Shown one piece after another: positions 33,821 through 42,604 of a DNA stretch of 64,000 bases. The notes under the pieces were generated by a model that did no database searches, was not told the DNA's origin, and saw only the letters and a program-made list of their open reading frames with translations. The DNA is from JAHJBR01 sp040757035 (GTDB taxonomy: Archaea; Micrarchaeota; Micrarchaeia; Anstonellales; Bilamarchaeaceae), in assembly GCA_040757035.1 (NCBI GenBank), contig JBFLYM010000002.1:13726-77725 (forward strand). The letters run 5' to 3'. Position 1 is the stretch's first letter; every line of letters starts with the position of its first letter. The position numbers were made by a program, and so were the translations under genes.

Positions 33821-34537
33821 TTACCTAATTATTTTTCCATCGCTGGAAATCATCCAATATGTTTTATCAAAGTCGCTGTTCATTGGAATGAACTCTGCGT
33901 TTATCTTTTCATGCGCGCTTAAAGATTTCTTCAGTTTTTCAAACTCGCTTGGCGTTATTTCAAATATTTTTTTATTTGCTCTTGCTTCACCTAATTTTGG
34001 ATCAAATTGAAATATTCTCCATTGTTTTATTGGTCTGTTTTTGAGTAGTGCTGCAATTTTTTTGATTTCATTTAAGTTTGTTTTAGTTGCAACTGTTGTG
34101 ATGCGTACGTTGCGTTTTGTTGCGAGTAAATCTAAAACTTTGAGCGTATGCTTCAGGCTTCCTCTTCCTATGGCATAATTTGTTGTTTCATTTGCTCCGT
34201 CAATAGGCAAATTAATCAAATCAAAATGCTTGATAATATTACTTATATTATTTTCGTCAATTAAAACTCCATTCGTATGCAAAAATACTTTCATTCCAAG
34301 TTTTCTCACGAAATCCGCGAGAATAAAAATATCCCTTCTCAAAAGCGGTTCGCCACCTGAAAAAACAAAATATTTTATCTTCCGTGCGCTTATTTTTTTG
34401 ATTAATTTTTTTGCGTGTTCTGTATTCAACTCTAAGCGTTTCTCCTTTCCGAAGCAAAATTTACAATTAAGATTACATGCGTTTGTACATGTCCACACTG
34501 CAATCTTTCTTTTATTTTCTGCCTGCAATAAATCCAT
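33821..34537 (-). CDS. short radical SAM protein
   Basis: 238 residues. CNLNCKFCFGKEKR holds the CxxxCxxC cluster; FSGGEPLLRRDIF is the SAM GGEP motif; INLPIDGANETTNYAIGRG follows. It resembles the MoaA/PqqE/NirJ-type core but has no SPASM Cys-rich tail and is short. The substrate is unknown. It is followed, 1 nt away and in the same direction, by the stop of the membrane thioredoxin-like gene (its upstream neighbour). Confidence 0.82.
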   Translation of the reverse strand: MDLLQAENKRKIAVWTCTNACNLNCKFCFGKEKRLELNTEHAKKLIKKISARKIKYFVFSGGEPLLRRDIFILADFVRKLGMKVFLHTNGVLIDENNISNIIKHFDLINLPIDGANETTNYAIGRGSLKHTLKVLDLLATKRNVRITTVATKTNLNEIKKIAALLKNRPIKQWRIFQFDPKLGEARANKKIFEITPSEFEKLKKSLSAHEKINAEFIPMNSDFDKTYWMISSDGKIIR

Positions 34538-34538
34538 A

Positions 34539-35192
34539 TTATTCCTTCGCTGAAGTGTGTAGTATGTTCAAAAGTTTTTCCCTATCCATGTACCCCTCAT
34601 ATTTTTTATTATTAACAATAATCGCTGGCACTCGCGTAACATTTTGCATTCTAATAAACATTTTGACAGGAGGGCTGTCTACATGTATATCAAATGCATA
34701 AACCGTAATATTAATCTTTGAACGTATTTGATCTATTATAATTCCCTGATCAACCCGTGCATCATAGTTTTCATTTGAATAGAAATAGAGAAGGATGGTA
34801 TGCGTTGCATTGCATTTTTTCTGAGTTTTTTCTAATAAAAGATAGTTTCTAAGCTGAAGTAGATTGTAGCTTGCCTTGAATCTCATTACTTCTGAATCCA
34901 TCTTTCCTTTTTGATTTTCCATAAAATCTATTTTTTTCCCAAACTCTATTGCTTCTTCACCAAATTTGTTTAACTGCTCCTTATAAAGCTCGCATACAAA
35001 TTCATCGCTATAATTCATAAGAAACATAACCTCCAGAGCATAATCACTAACCCTCAGTTTTTCGTATTCATCCTTAATCTGTGAGATTGCTGAAAAAGCA
35101 ATCTGCCATCCAATGAATATTCCAAGTAGAAATAGAATGCTCGCAATGATGAATGCGGTTATATAAATTGAGATATTTATCTTCCTTTCCAT
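34539..35192 (-). CDS. membrane-anchored protein with thioredoxin-like domain
   Basis: About 217 residues from the ATG at 35192 (frame open to 35225). One membrane helix (ISIYITAFIIASILFLLGIF) is followed by a coiled outer segment with Cys and then a thioredoxin-like fold: ILLYFYSNENYDARVDQG, ITVYAFDI, VPAIIVNNKKYEGYMDREK. The cis-Pro (VPA) is kept, but the CxxC redox pair is missing, so it is probably not an oxidoreductase. It overlaps the glycosyltransferase end by 16 nt. Confidence 0.65.
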   Translation of the reverse strand: MERKINISIYITAFIIASILFLLGIFIGWQIAFSAISQIKDEYEKLRVSDYALEVMFLMNYSDEFVCELYKEQLNKFGEEAIEFGKKIDFMENQKGKMDSEVMRFKASYNLLQLRNYLLLEKTQKKCNATHTILLYFYSNENYDARVDQGIIIDQIRSKINITVYAFDIHVDSPPVKMFIRMQNVTRVPAIIVNNKKYEGYMDREKLLNILHTSAKE

Positions 35193-36388
35193 AGCTCTTG
35201 CCTTCCAATCATTTTCATTATACATTTTCTAGTAATAATATATAACCAGAAAAATATTAAAAGAAAGGAGAATACCATATAGGAGATGAAAAATACTACT
35301 GGGTTCTGCTCGTTAAACTGTCTTGAAATCAAATATAATACGAAAAAGATTAATAATGCTACTATAAAAAACAAGCCCAGATCGTATCCTTGAAGGTAAA
35401 ACAGGTCAATGGAAAAGGATGGTAGACCAGCAAGATAGCCTGAATAAAGATATCTGTAGAGCGTATGAGTAGCATTGGAAAAAGTATAGACGAATATGAA
35501 TAAACCGAGGAATAAAAGTATGAGTCTCATTGGAAACATCAAGACTCCAAAATCGCCATATTTTTTAGAACATAGAAACCTATATCTATATGCATTTTCT
35601 AAAAAACCAGTATACCATCTGATTCTCTGTTTTAATAATTTCTGAATATTAACTGGTGATACCGTATGGACCCTCGTATTATATGAACTTTTTATCTTGT
35701 ACTGCGCACTTTGGATTCTTAACGCTATCTCGGTATCCTCTGTAATGTTATTTTCATCAAAATAACCTATTTTTTCAAATATGCTTGCCTTATATACAGT
35801 AAAGGGACCCGGAGTTACCATAATCGCATCAAGAAAGGATAGAATTTTTGTGAAAAACGCAGAAACAAGGTATTCTATATATTGCATACTCTGAATAATA
35901 TTTTCTGGTTCATGAACCTTTAAGACAAGCACCACGGCAGCTACTTTCTCATCCTCTTCAAAATAACCTAACATATAATTCAGGGCATTGGATTCAACAA
36001 AAGAATCCGCATCCAATGTTGCTATGAATTCACCCTTTGCCTTTTTTATTCCAATATTCACAGAATTTGCCTTTCCTGTATTTTTCTTGTTGATTAATAC
36101 AACTTCCTTAAAAGTTTTTACAAACTCTGCGGTTTTATCAGTACTGCCATCGTTTATAACTATTATTTCAAGCTTTTCTTTGGGATAATTCAGCTTAAGT
36201 ACCGATTCAATTGTTTTAGAAATTGTCTTTTCTTCATTATAAGCGGGTATAATTATACTAACCATCGGATTTCGCTTTGGAGATGGATCTGACAGATTCT
36301 GTATATTCTTAAAATAAATAAGCAGATAGAATACAATACTATATAATGATAAAAAATAGAATAGATACATAAAAAATACAAAGGACAT
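35177..36388 (-). CDS. membrane glycosyltransferase family 2
   Basis: 403 residues. One N-terminal helix; GT2 domain with VSIIIPAYNEEKTISKTIES, the DxD in TLDADSF, TEDTEIALR and the processive-type KQRIRWYTG; then about four C-terminal helices. This is the layout of processive synthases such as those of N-acetylglucosamine polymers or hyaluronan. The product is unknown; it may make a cell-surface glycan. It is coupled to the thioredoxin-like membrane protein. Confidence 0.87.
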   Translation of the reverse strand: MSFVFFMYLFYFLSLYSIVFYLLIYFKNIQNLSDPSPKRNPMVSIIIPAYNEEKTISKTIESVLKLNYPKEKLEIIVINDGSTDKTAEFVKTFKEVVLINKKNTGKANSVNIGIKKAKGEFIATLDADSFVESNALNYMLGYFEEDEKVAAVVLVLKVHEPENIIQSMQYIEYLVSAFFTKILSFLDAIMVTPGPFTVYKASIFEKIGYFDENNITEDTEIALRIQSAQYKIKSSYNTRVHTVSPVNIQKLLKQRIRWYTGFLENAYRYRFLCSKKYGDFGVLMFPMRLILLFLGLFIFVYTFSNATHTLYRYLYSGYLAGLPSFSIDLFYLQGYDLGLFFIVALLIFFVLYLISRQFNEQNPVVFFISYMVFSFLLIFFWLYIITRKCIMKMIGRQELWKGR

Positions 36389-36411
36389 AAAAGATCTTGC
36401 TTTGTTTATTC

Positions 36412-37218
36412 TTAAACTTCATTTTTAATTATCGGTTTCGGAACAATAGTACCAAGTGATGAACGTATATCTTCAGTATGTGCTGTTTGTACGGCTTCTA
36501 TATTAGCACGTATTATGGCCTCTATATCATCGTTATTCAATCCATTTTTCTTCATATCCCTAATCAATTCAACAAAATCCGCTGCATTCTCTTTTTTCTT
36601 TTCTTTGTTTTCCTCGCTTTCATTTGCAGTTATAATGTCTATAACTTTGGAATTATCTTTCTCTTCTATTATTTTATTTACTATATTATAAGCTTGATCG
36701 AGCATAGAAGGACTAAGCTTTTGAAGAAGATTTTGCATAATAATATTTTGCGTGTTTTTAATAATTCGATCAACTTCCATTCTGATTCTATCGAATTCGC
36801 GTTCGTAGCCGTGGTCGATTGCGAAATCTTGCAGTTGCTTCATTGTACGAATATTATTCCAATTATCTAGGAGGGATTGTTGTTTTTCAGGGCTTGCTAT
36901 TTTATAGATCCAACGCTTAGCAAGGTCAACCCCAATAGATTCGGAAATATCATTTATTACCTTGTCAGTTAATTTAATTGTTTTTAAATAAGAAACTAAT
37001 TCTTTAGATACCTCGTCCTTTTCCTTTTTTGATAGTAGAGATATGCATAATTTATTATATAAATCTTTTATATTATTTTTTTGATCATCGGTCAGAGTTT
37101 TTTCTTTCTGTATAATATTTATAATGTTTTCAACGTCACTCTTTACGCATTCCTGAGGAAATTGATCTTGAATCCGCTTCTTACTGTTATCAGCTCCAAC
37201 GCTTATTAGACTGTTCAT
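36412..37218 (-). CDS. helical protein of unknown function
   Basis: 268 residues, predicted helical and very rich in Lys, Asn, Asp and Ile, with no membrane segment or known motif. A Glu/Lys-rich linker (SEENKEKKKENAADF) separates two helical parts. Part of the gene (36545-36628) is duplicated at 38230-38313 next to the AlbA_2 gene. The composition is unlike its housekeeping neighbours, and a recent acquisition is possible. No function is assigned. Confidence 0.5.
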   Translation of the reverse strand: MNSLISVGADNSKKRIQDQFPQECVKSDVENIINIIQKEKTLTDDQKNNIKDLYNKLCISLLSKKEKDEVSKELVSYLKTIKLTDKVINDISESIGVDLAKRWIYKIASPEKQQSLLDNWNNIRTMKQLQDFAIDHGYEREFDRIRMEVDRIIKNTQNIIMQNLLQKLSPSMLDQAYNIVNKIIEEKDNSKVIDIITANESEENKEKKKENAADFVELIRDMKKNGLNNDDIEAIIRANIEAVQTAHTEDIRSSLGTIVPKPIIKNEV

Positions 37219-37269
37219 ACAAACAACACCAAAACGAATGTGTAATTATATTATTCTATTTTACATTAA

Positions 37270-38172
37270 TTACTTCGTTAGTTTTGCTAGACACGTATTA
37301 GAACCTATAATTGGGAGAGCGTATTCAGAATTTTTAGATTGAGAAACGATAATTAGAACAAATTGCATAGAACTATTGCAATCACGTTTTGCTAACTCAT
37401 AATCTTGTTCATCACATACGATGATATATTTTGAATTATTTATATCTGTTATAATTACTTTTGGTAATTTTTTTATAGGTAGGTAAGGGTCGCGAGTTCC
37501 ATCTTCACATGTTCTTCCATCTAAATAAATTATTGTACCCTCAATTTTCTTCTCTTTGTAATTAGGTTGAAATATCTCAATCATTTCAGGTGAAACAGCA
37601 ACAGTGTACCATATAGGTCCAAGTTTAAATGCATAAAATTCACATTTCAGATTATCTTTACCATAAGTTGGAAAAACATTATAACCAAAATTCACGTGCG
37701 CCCACCCCTTAGGGACATAATATAACATAGGACACACAATCCGAGAAGGTAAGTTTAGAAACCAACCATTAGTCTTTTTAAAATCTACCTGCTGGCCCCT
37801 GGTTGCCTTAGGATCATAATTAAAGCGTTGTATATTTGGATTAAGTTTCATCTCTTTTTCAGCATTTTCTAGCTCTGAAAATGGAATTGTCTGTAGTTCT
37901 TTTGCACACGCAAGCGGAATTTTAAACATACCTAGAATTTTGTCAACTGGAGTCGTATTTGTTTTTTGATTTTGTGGTAGAACTTGCTCAATTCCAGGTT
38001 TTTTGTTGTTATCTAGGGGGTTTTTAGTTTGAGTATTATACAGTGCGGGTCCAGATAATGGACTTATTAAAGATGCCACCAATAAGGAACTTGCTAACTT
38101 TTTTGCTATTTCTTTTTTTCTTTGTATTTTCGGAGGTGTAATCTTCTCCACTTTTTTTTCATGTCCTACCAT
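37270..38172 (-). CDS. membrane-anchored protein of unknown function
   Basis: About 300 residues from the ATG at 38172. The N-terminus is basic (HEKKVEKITPPKIQRKKEIAKK) and followed by a hydrophobic stretch ASSLLVASLISPLSGPAL, a likely signal anchor; a Pro/Asn-rich linker leads to a beta-rich outer domain with several Cys. The frame is open to an ATG at 38208, but the bases between (38189-38206) look like a TATA box, so the leaderless ATG at 38172 is preferred. I do not recognise the domain. Confidence 0.5.
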   Translation of the reverse strand: MVGHEKKVEKITPPKIQRKKEIAKKLASSLLVASLISPLSGPALYNTQTKNPLDNNKKPGIEQVLPQNQKTNTTPVDKILGMFKIPLACAKELQTIPFSELENAEKEMKLNPNIQRFNYDPKATRGQQVDFKKTNGWFLNLPSRIVCPMLYYVPKGWAHVNFGYNVFPTYGKDNLKCEFYAFKLGPIWYTVAVSPEMIEIFQPNYKEKKIEGTIIYLDGRTCEDGTRDPYLPIKKLPKVIITDINNSKYIIVCDEQDYELAKRDCNSSMQFVLIIVSQSKNSEYALPIIGSNTCLAKLTK

Positions 38173-38229
38173 AATCTTATTTATGAGACAAAAAATATAT
38201 AAAACCATAGGTTCGTTCGTAACAGTTCG

Positions 38230-38313
38230 TTTTTCTTCATATCCTTAATCAATTCAACAAAATCCGCTGCATTCTCTTTTTTCTTTTCTTTGTTTTCGTC
38301 GCTTTCATTTGCA
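38230..38313. repeat. 84-nt duplicate of part of the gene at 36412
   Basis: 82 of 84 bases match 36545-36628. The copy ends exactly where the left direct repeat of the AlbA_2 gene begins. It is not in an ORF here, so it is a gene fragment carried or created by recombination. Confidence 0.85.
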
Positions 38314-38361
38314 TTCTGGCAATTGTGGCATAGTAGCTGTTTGCCGGTATTTGCCAATATT
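38313..38361. repeat. 49-nt direct repeat, left of AlbA_2 gene
   Basis: Matches 39694-39742 with three transitions. It contains the inverted pair TGGCAA (38317) and TTGCCA (38351) and ends at an AT-rich TATA-like sequence about 28 nt before the ATG at 38390, so it may also serve as promoter or operator. Confidence 0.8.
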
Positions 38362-38389
38362 TAAAAATACTTAGTATTAAAAATATATC

Positions 38390-39694
38390 ATGAAGCTAAC
38401 CGAATCTCAGCATGCTGAATTTAAGGAAAGTCTTGCTAATCTTGATGCTATTGTAATTAGTGTGGTAGCCTTTGCGAATAACGGTGGCGGTAAAATATAT
38501 ATTGGAATAAAGGATGATGGAACAATAAAGGGTATTGATGTCGGAAAAAATACAATTGAAAATCTGGCTGCTGTAATCACAAAAAATACTGAGACAGCAA
38601 TACTGCCAAGGATTTATATTGAAGGAATTGAAAAAAAAATCATAATAGTCGTTGAAGTTGAAGAAAGCTCGGCCAAACCTCATTTTTATCGTAAAATTGC
38701 ATATAAAAGGGTTGGAAAATCCAATATTCAAATGGACATTTTAGAAATAAAACAAATGATCTTAGATCAATCTGAACGTAGTTTTGATGAAAGCCTTTTT
38801 GAGTTTGATTTATCAGAAATTAATACCTCTGTTTTCAATCGGTTCCTGGAAAAATGTAAGCAGAGCGGTAGATTAAACGTCAAAGAAGATGCGAGTTTAG
38901 AAGATCATATTGAAAAGTTGGGCGCATTAAAAGAAAGAAAGGTAAAATTAGGATTTTTACTAATGTTTGCTCAAAACCCAACCCATTTTCTTCCTCATTT
39001 TGGGGTAAAACTTGCAAAAATATCTTCACAAACATTTTCAATTGGTTCGCTTGAACGCAGTATATTTTATACCGAATCAATATTCAGAGTGATAGATGAG
39101 ATAGTATTTGAAATAGTCAAAGAACTACCTAAAAGAGTGTACTTAGATGGCTCCAAACGTATAGAAGAACCTATAATTCCAACTTCAGCAATTAGAGAAT
39201 TTGTAGCCAATGCTTTGGTTCATTGTGATTATAGGATTGCATCATCTATTTCGATTTTGCTTACCCCAACTTGTTTAGAAATATCCAACCCAGGCAGATT
39301 GATGGGTTTGAAAATCCAGGATCTTTACAAAAAACACCGCTCAATACTTCGTAATCCATTTCTTGCCAGATTAATGTTCCTTTCAGGAGATATTGAAGAA
39401 TGGGGATCTGGAATTGAAAATGCAAATATAGCTGTACTAAAATCTGGCCTAAGTTTGCCACAATTCAATGTTAATTCTGGTTTTTTCAGCGTACGAATAA
39501 ATTTTGGTACTTCTCAAATTTCTGCTTCGGATAAAATTATCAAAATGCTCAAAGCAGGTCCATTAAGTAGTAAACAAATAGCCAAAAAACTAGATATTGC
39601 AGACCGAACCGTGAGGGCGGAATTAAAGAAACTTGTGGATTTGGAAGCAATAAAAAAACAGCGAAAAGGTCGCAAAATTACCTATAAAATTTGA
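38390..39694 (+). CDS. AlbA_2 (schlafen-like) domain protein with HTH tail
   Basis: 434 residues. AlbA_2 domain at 1-115 (ESQHAEFKES, VVAFANNGGGKIYIGIKDDG, YKRVGKSNIQM). The middle is the ATP-binding-like part of RecG-like COG2865 proteins (IPTSAIREFVANALVHCDY, LEISNPGRLMGL, EEWGSGIENA). A C-terminal winged HTH has LSSKQIAKKLDIADRTVRAELKKL. Members are predicted regulators or nucleic acid-binding proteins, some linked to mobile DNA. It stands alone between direct repeats. Confidence 0.85.
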   Translation: MKLTESQHAEFKESLANLDAIVISVVAFANNGGGKIYIGIKDDGTIKGIDVGKNTIENLAAVITKNTETAILPRIYIEGIEKKIIIVVEVEESSAKPHFYRKIAYKRVGKSNIQMDILEIKQMILDQSERSFDESLFEFDLSEINTSVFNRFLEKCKQSGRLNVKEDASLEDHIEKLGALKERKVKLGFLLMFAQNPTHFLPHFGVKLAKISSQTFSIGSLERSIFYTESIFRVIDEIVFEIVKELPKRVYLDGSKRIEEPIIPTSAIREFVANALVHCDYRIASSISILLTPTCLEISNPGRLMGLKIQDLYKKHRSILRNPFLARLMFLSGDIEEWGSGIENANIAVLKSGLSLPQFNVNSGFFSVRINFGTSQISASDKIIKMLKAGPLSSKQIAKKLDIADRTVRAELKKLVDLEAIKKQRKGRKITYKI

Positions 39695-39742
39695 TTCTGG
39701 CAATTGTGGCATAATAGTTGTTTGCCAGTATTTGCCAATATT
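39694..39742. repeat. 49-nt direct repeat, right of AlbA_2 gene
   Basis: Begins on the last base of the TGA stop of the AlbA_2 gene and matches 38313-38361 except for three G-to-A or C-to-T differences. It ends just before the stop of the convergent decarboxylase gene. Confidence 0.8.
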
Positions 39743-39747
39743 CAGAT

Positions 39748-40992
39748 TTATGAGAGCCGTTTTTTATAATCAGAATATCCAAATTTTCGCACTATGCGCA
39801 AGTTTTCTTTACCGTTTAGTTTATGCGGATTGTAAATAGCAATTGAAGGATGCCTTACACCATTAAACATTGTTGTTTTCACCATGGAGTAATGCGCCAT
39901 ATCCAGAAAAACCAGCTTATCTCCAACACCGAGAGGTTTTGCAAACGAATAATCCCCGATTATATCTCCAGCAAGGCAGGTCACTCCAGTTAATTGATAG
40001 GTATATTTTTGTTCGCCTGGTTTTCCAGCCCCAATAATTTCTGGGCGATAGGGCATCGCAAGCACATCAGGCATATGAGCTTCTGCAGAAGTGTCCAATA
40101 TCGCAATTTTCATTTTGCTTTTGATTATTACATCTAAAACGCTTGCTACGAGCACACCCGCATTAAGCGCAACCGCTTCGCCTGGTTCAAGATAAACTTG
40201 CACAGAATATTTTTTCTTAAAATCGTTTATTGTTTTGCATAACAAATCAACATCGTAATCATTCCTTGTGATATGATGACCGCCACCAAAATTTATCCAT
40301 TTCATTTCAGAAATATAATTTTTGTACAATTTTTCAAACGATTTCAAAACGCGCACAAGTACATCTGAATTTTGTTCGCATAACGCATGAAAATGCAGTC
40401 CGTCTATTTTTGAAGCAATCTCGTCCAAATCCTCGCATTCGAGGTCTTCTGGTCGCACACCGAGCCTTGAACCTGGAACGCATGGATTGTAAAGCCTTGT
40501 TTTTATCTCAGAATATCCTGGATTTACCCTGAGTCCAACTTCTATTTTTTTTCCCAATTTTTTTTCAGATTCGGTTATCGCATCGCGATATTTTTTCCAT
40601 TGCGAAATTGAGTTGAAAATTATGCAATTAGAATAGCGAATTACTTCATCCATGTCGCGTTTAGAATAAGCCGGCGCAAATGTATGAACTTCTTTTCCAA
40701 ATTCTTCTTTGCCGAGTCGCGCTTCAATCGCTCCGCTTGCGCACACGCCATCAAGATATTTTTTTATTAATGGAAAAGTGGAATGCATCGCAAATGCTTT
40801 CAGAGCAAGAAAAATTTTTGTATTTGTACGCTTCCGAACCGAACTCAAAATTTTCAAATTCTTTTTCAGCAAATCTTCATTCACGATAAAGCATGGCGTT
40901 TCTATTTTATCTGTAATTTTTTTCGGGAAATTTTCTAATTCCCTGATATTGAACTTATCTGCGTTCATAGTTTCATTCATAGTTTTATTCAT
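39748..40992 (-). CDS. nspC: carboxynorspermidine/carboxyspermidine decarboxylase
   Basis: 414 residues. A PLP-dependent alanine racemase-fold decarboxylase: the PLP Lys lies in IFLALKAFAMHSTF, the glycine loop in WINFGGGHHITRND, the phosphate site in YLEPGEAVALNAG. C-terminal DMAHYSMVKTTMFNG is typical of NspC. It decarboxylates carboxy(nor)spermidine to (nor)spermidine. Its ATG overlaps the stop of the synthase gene by one base (TAATG), so the two are translationally coupled. Confidence 0.92.
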   Translation of the reverse strand: MNKTMNETMNADKFNIRELENFPKKITDKIETPCFIVNEDLLKKNLKILSSVRKRTNTKIFLALKAFAMHSTFPLIKKYLDGVCASGAIEARLGKEEFGKEVHTFAPAYSKRDMDEVIRYSNCIIFNSISQWKKYRDAITESEKKLGKKIEVGLRVNPGYSEIKTRLYNPCVPGSRLGVRPEDLECEDLDEIASKIDGLHFHALCEQNSDVLVRVLKSFEKLYKNYISEMKWINFGGGHHITRNDYDVDLLCKTINDFKKKYSVQVYLEPGEAVALNAGVLVASVLDVIIKSKMKIAILDTSAEAHMPDVLAMPYRPEIIGAGKPGEQKYTYQLTGVTCLAGDIIGDYSFAKPLGVGDKLVFLDMAHYSMVKTTMFNGVRHPSIAIYNPHKLNGKENLRIVRKFGYSDYKKRLS

Positions 40993-42215
40993 TACAGAAG
41001 TTTTCCTTTGAACTCAATTTGCTGCCATTTGAGTCCATATTTATTAAGCGCTTCCATGAACATATCAGGATCCAATTGTTCAACATTAAACACGCCTGCT
41101 CCTTTCACTTTCCATACGCCTTTGAGTACTAACATCGCACCTATCATTGCAGGAACTCCTGTAGTATAAGAGACCGCTTGCGCCTGAACTTCTTTGTATG
41201 CTTCTGCGTGATCGCACATATTATAGATATACGTTTTCTTTTTTTTGCCGTCTTTGGTAATACCGTCAAATATACATCCTATTACCGTTTTGCCAGTGTA
41301 GTTCACGCCAAGCGAAGCCGGATCAGGAAGTAGAGCCTTCAAGAATTTCAGCGGTACTATTTTTTTACCTTCAAAATCAATTTCATCTATTCGCGTCATC
41401 CCGATATTCTGAAGTACTCGCAGATGCGTTAAATAATTTTCAGAGAACGTCATCCAAAATCGTATGCGCTTCAATCCGCGTATGTTTTTTATAAGCGATT
41501 CCAGTTCTTCATGATAAAGGAGATAACTTTCTTTTGGACCAACTACTGGATAATCGAACGAAAAATGCACGCTTTTAGGATTTAGTATTGGCGGTGTTTC
41601 AATCCATTTGCCGTTTTCCCAATGCTTTACTATTTGTGTGACTTCGCGAATATTTATTTCGGGATTAAAATTCGTTGCAAATGGGTGGCCATGACTACCG
41701 GCGTTGCAATCTAAAATATCTATGTTCGTTATCTCTTTATAGATATGCTTTTGCGCGTATGCACAAAAAACATTTGAAACACCTGGATCAAAACCACAAC
41801 CAAGCACTGCAATTATTCCTCTTTTTTTGAATTTTTCTTGGTACGCCCATTGCCAACTATACTCAAAATGCGCTTCATCAGGTGGCTCATAATTTGCCGT
41901 GTCCAGATAGTGCACTCCTGTTTCAAGGCATGCGTCCATTATAGTTAAATCTTGGTAAGGAAGCGCGACGTTGATTACTATGTCCGGTTTGAATTTATTT
42001 ATAAGTTTGATTAATTCGGGAACTTTATCAGCGTCAACTTGCGCGGTTTTTATTTTTCTACCTGTATTTTTTTCTATTTCGGCAGCTATTTTATCGCATT
42101 TTTCCACAGTTCTGCTGGCGATGCAGATTTCGGTAAAAACTTCAGGAACCTGCACGCATTTTTTTGCAACAACATTTCCAACTCCGCCTGCACCAATAAT
42201 TAATACTCTTCCCAT
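40992..42215 (-). CDS. carboxy(nor)spermidine synthase (saccharopine dehydrogenase family)
   Basis: 407 residues. Rossmann start RVLIIGAGGVGNVVAKKC, then VINVALPYQDLTIMDACLE, LGCGFDPGVSNVFCAYAQK and HGHPFATNFNPEINIREVT. It reductively condenses aspartate semialdehyde with putrescine (or diaminopropane) to carboxyspermidine (or carboxynorspermidine) using NADPH. Pairing with nspC excludes lysine metabolism. With arginine decarboxylase and AguB in the window, spermidine is the likely product. Confidence 0.9.
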   Translation of the reverse strand: MGRVLIIGAGGVGNVVAKKCVQVPEVFTEICIASRTVEKCDKIAAEIEKNTGRKIKTAQVDADKVPELIKLINKFKPDIVINVALPYQDLTIMDACLETGVHYLDTANYEPPDEAHFEYSWQWAYQEKFKKRGIIAVLGCGFDPGVSNVFCAYAQKHIYKEITNIDILDCNAGSHGHPFATNFNPEINIREVTQIVKHWENGKWIETPPILNPKSVHFSFDYPVVGPKESYLLYHEELESLIKNIRGLKRIRFWMTFSENYLTHLRVLQNIGMTRIDEIDFEGKKIVPLKFLKALLPDPASLGVNYTGKTVIGCIFDGITKDGKKKKTYIYNMCDHAEAYKEVQAQAVSYTTGVPAMIGAMLVLKGVWKVKGAGVFNVEQLDPDMFMEALNKYGLKWQQIEFKGKLL

Positions 42216-42322
42216 ATTTTGTTCACCAGAATTAATATTTGCGATTTAACTTGTTAATTCGCATATAATTCGCATATGAAAGTTTTTAAACAGGATAGAT
42301 AAAAAAGATATATAAAAATAAT

Positions 42323-42420
42323 ATACCGATCCACTAAAAAAACGTGGATCGCATATACGCAACCTGTCGAGATAAAACCTAAAAAACAAAACCGGAAAAA
42401 CTTAGTGGGTTGCGTATATG
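42323..42420 (+). repeat. 99-nt structured repeat, copy 2
   Basis: Same element as 3369 and 56006. The hairpin CGATCCAC/GTGGATCG is followed by ATATACGCAACC pairing with GGTTGCGTATAT around the invariant 40-nt loop. A TATA-like GATATATAAAAATAA lies directly before it (42307-42321), so it could be transcribed, possibly as part of the aspS leader. Confidence 0.85.
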
Positions 42421-42604
42421 ATGAAATTGGATGATGAAATTAGTAGGACCGGTGGTTGGTTTAATAGTTGACTTGATGGCGAGATTAATGATGGGTTAAT
42501 GGTTGGTTATTTTGATTAATTCTAAAAATTGTTCCAAGGATTTGTATTTTGAGCATATAAAAAAACAAATGCACAACGGCGAAAAACTTGCATCATCTAG
42601 TTCA

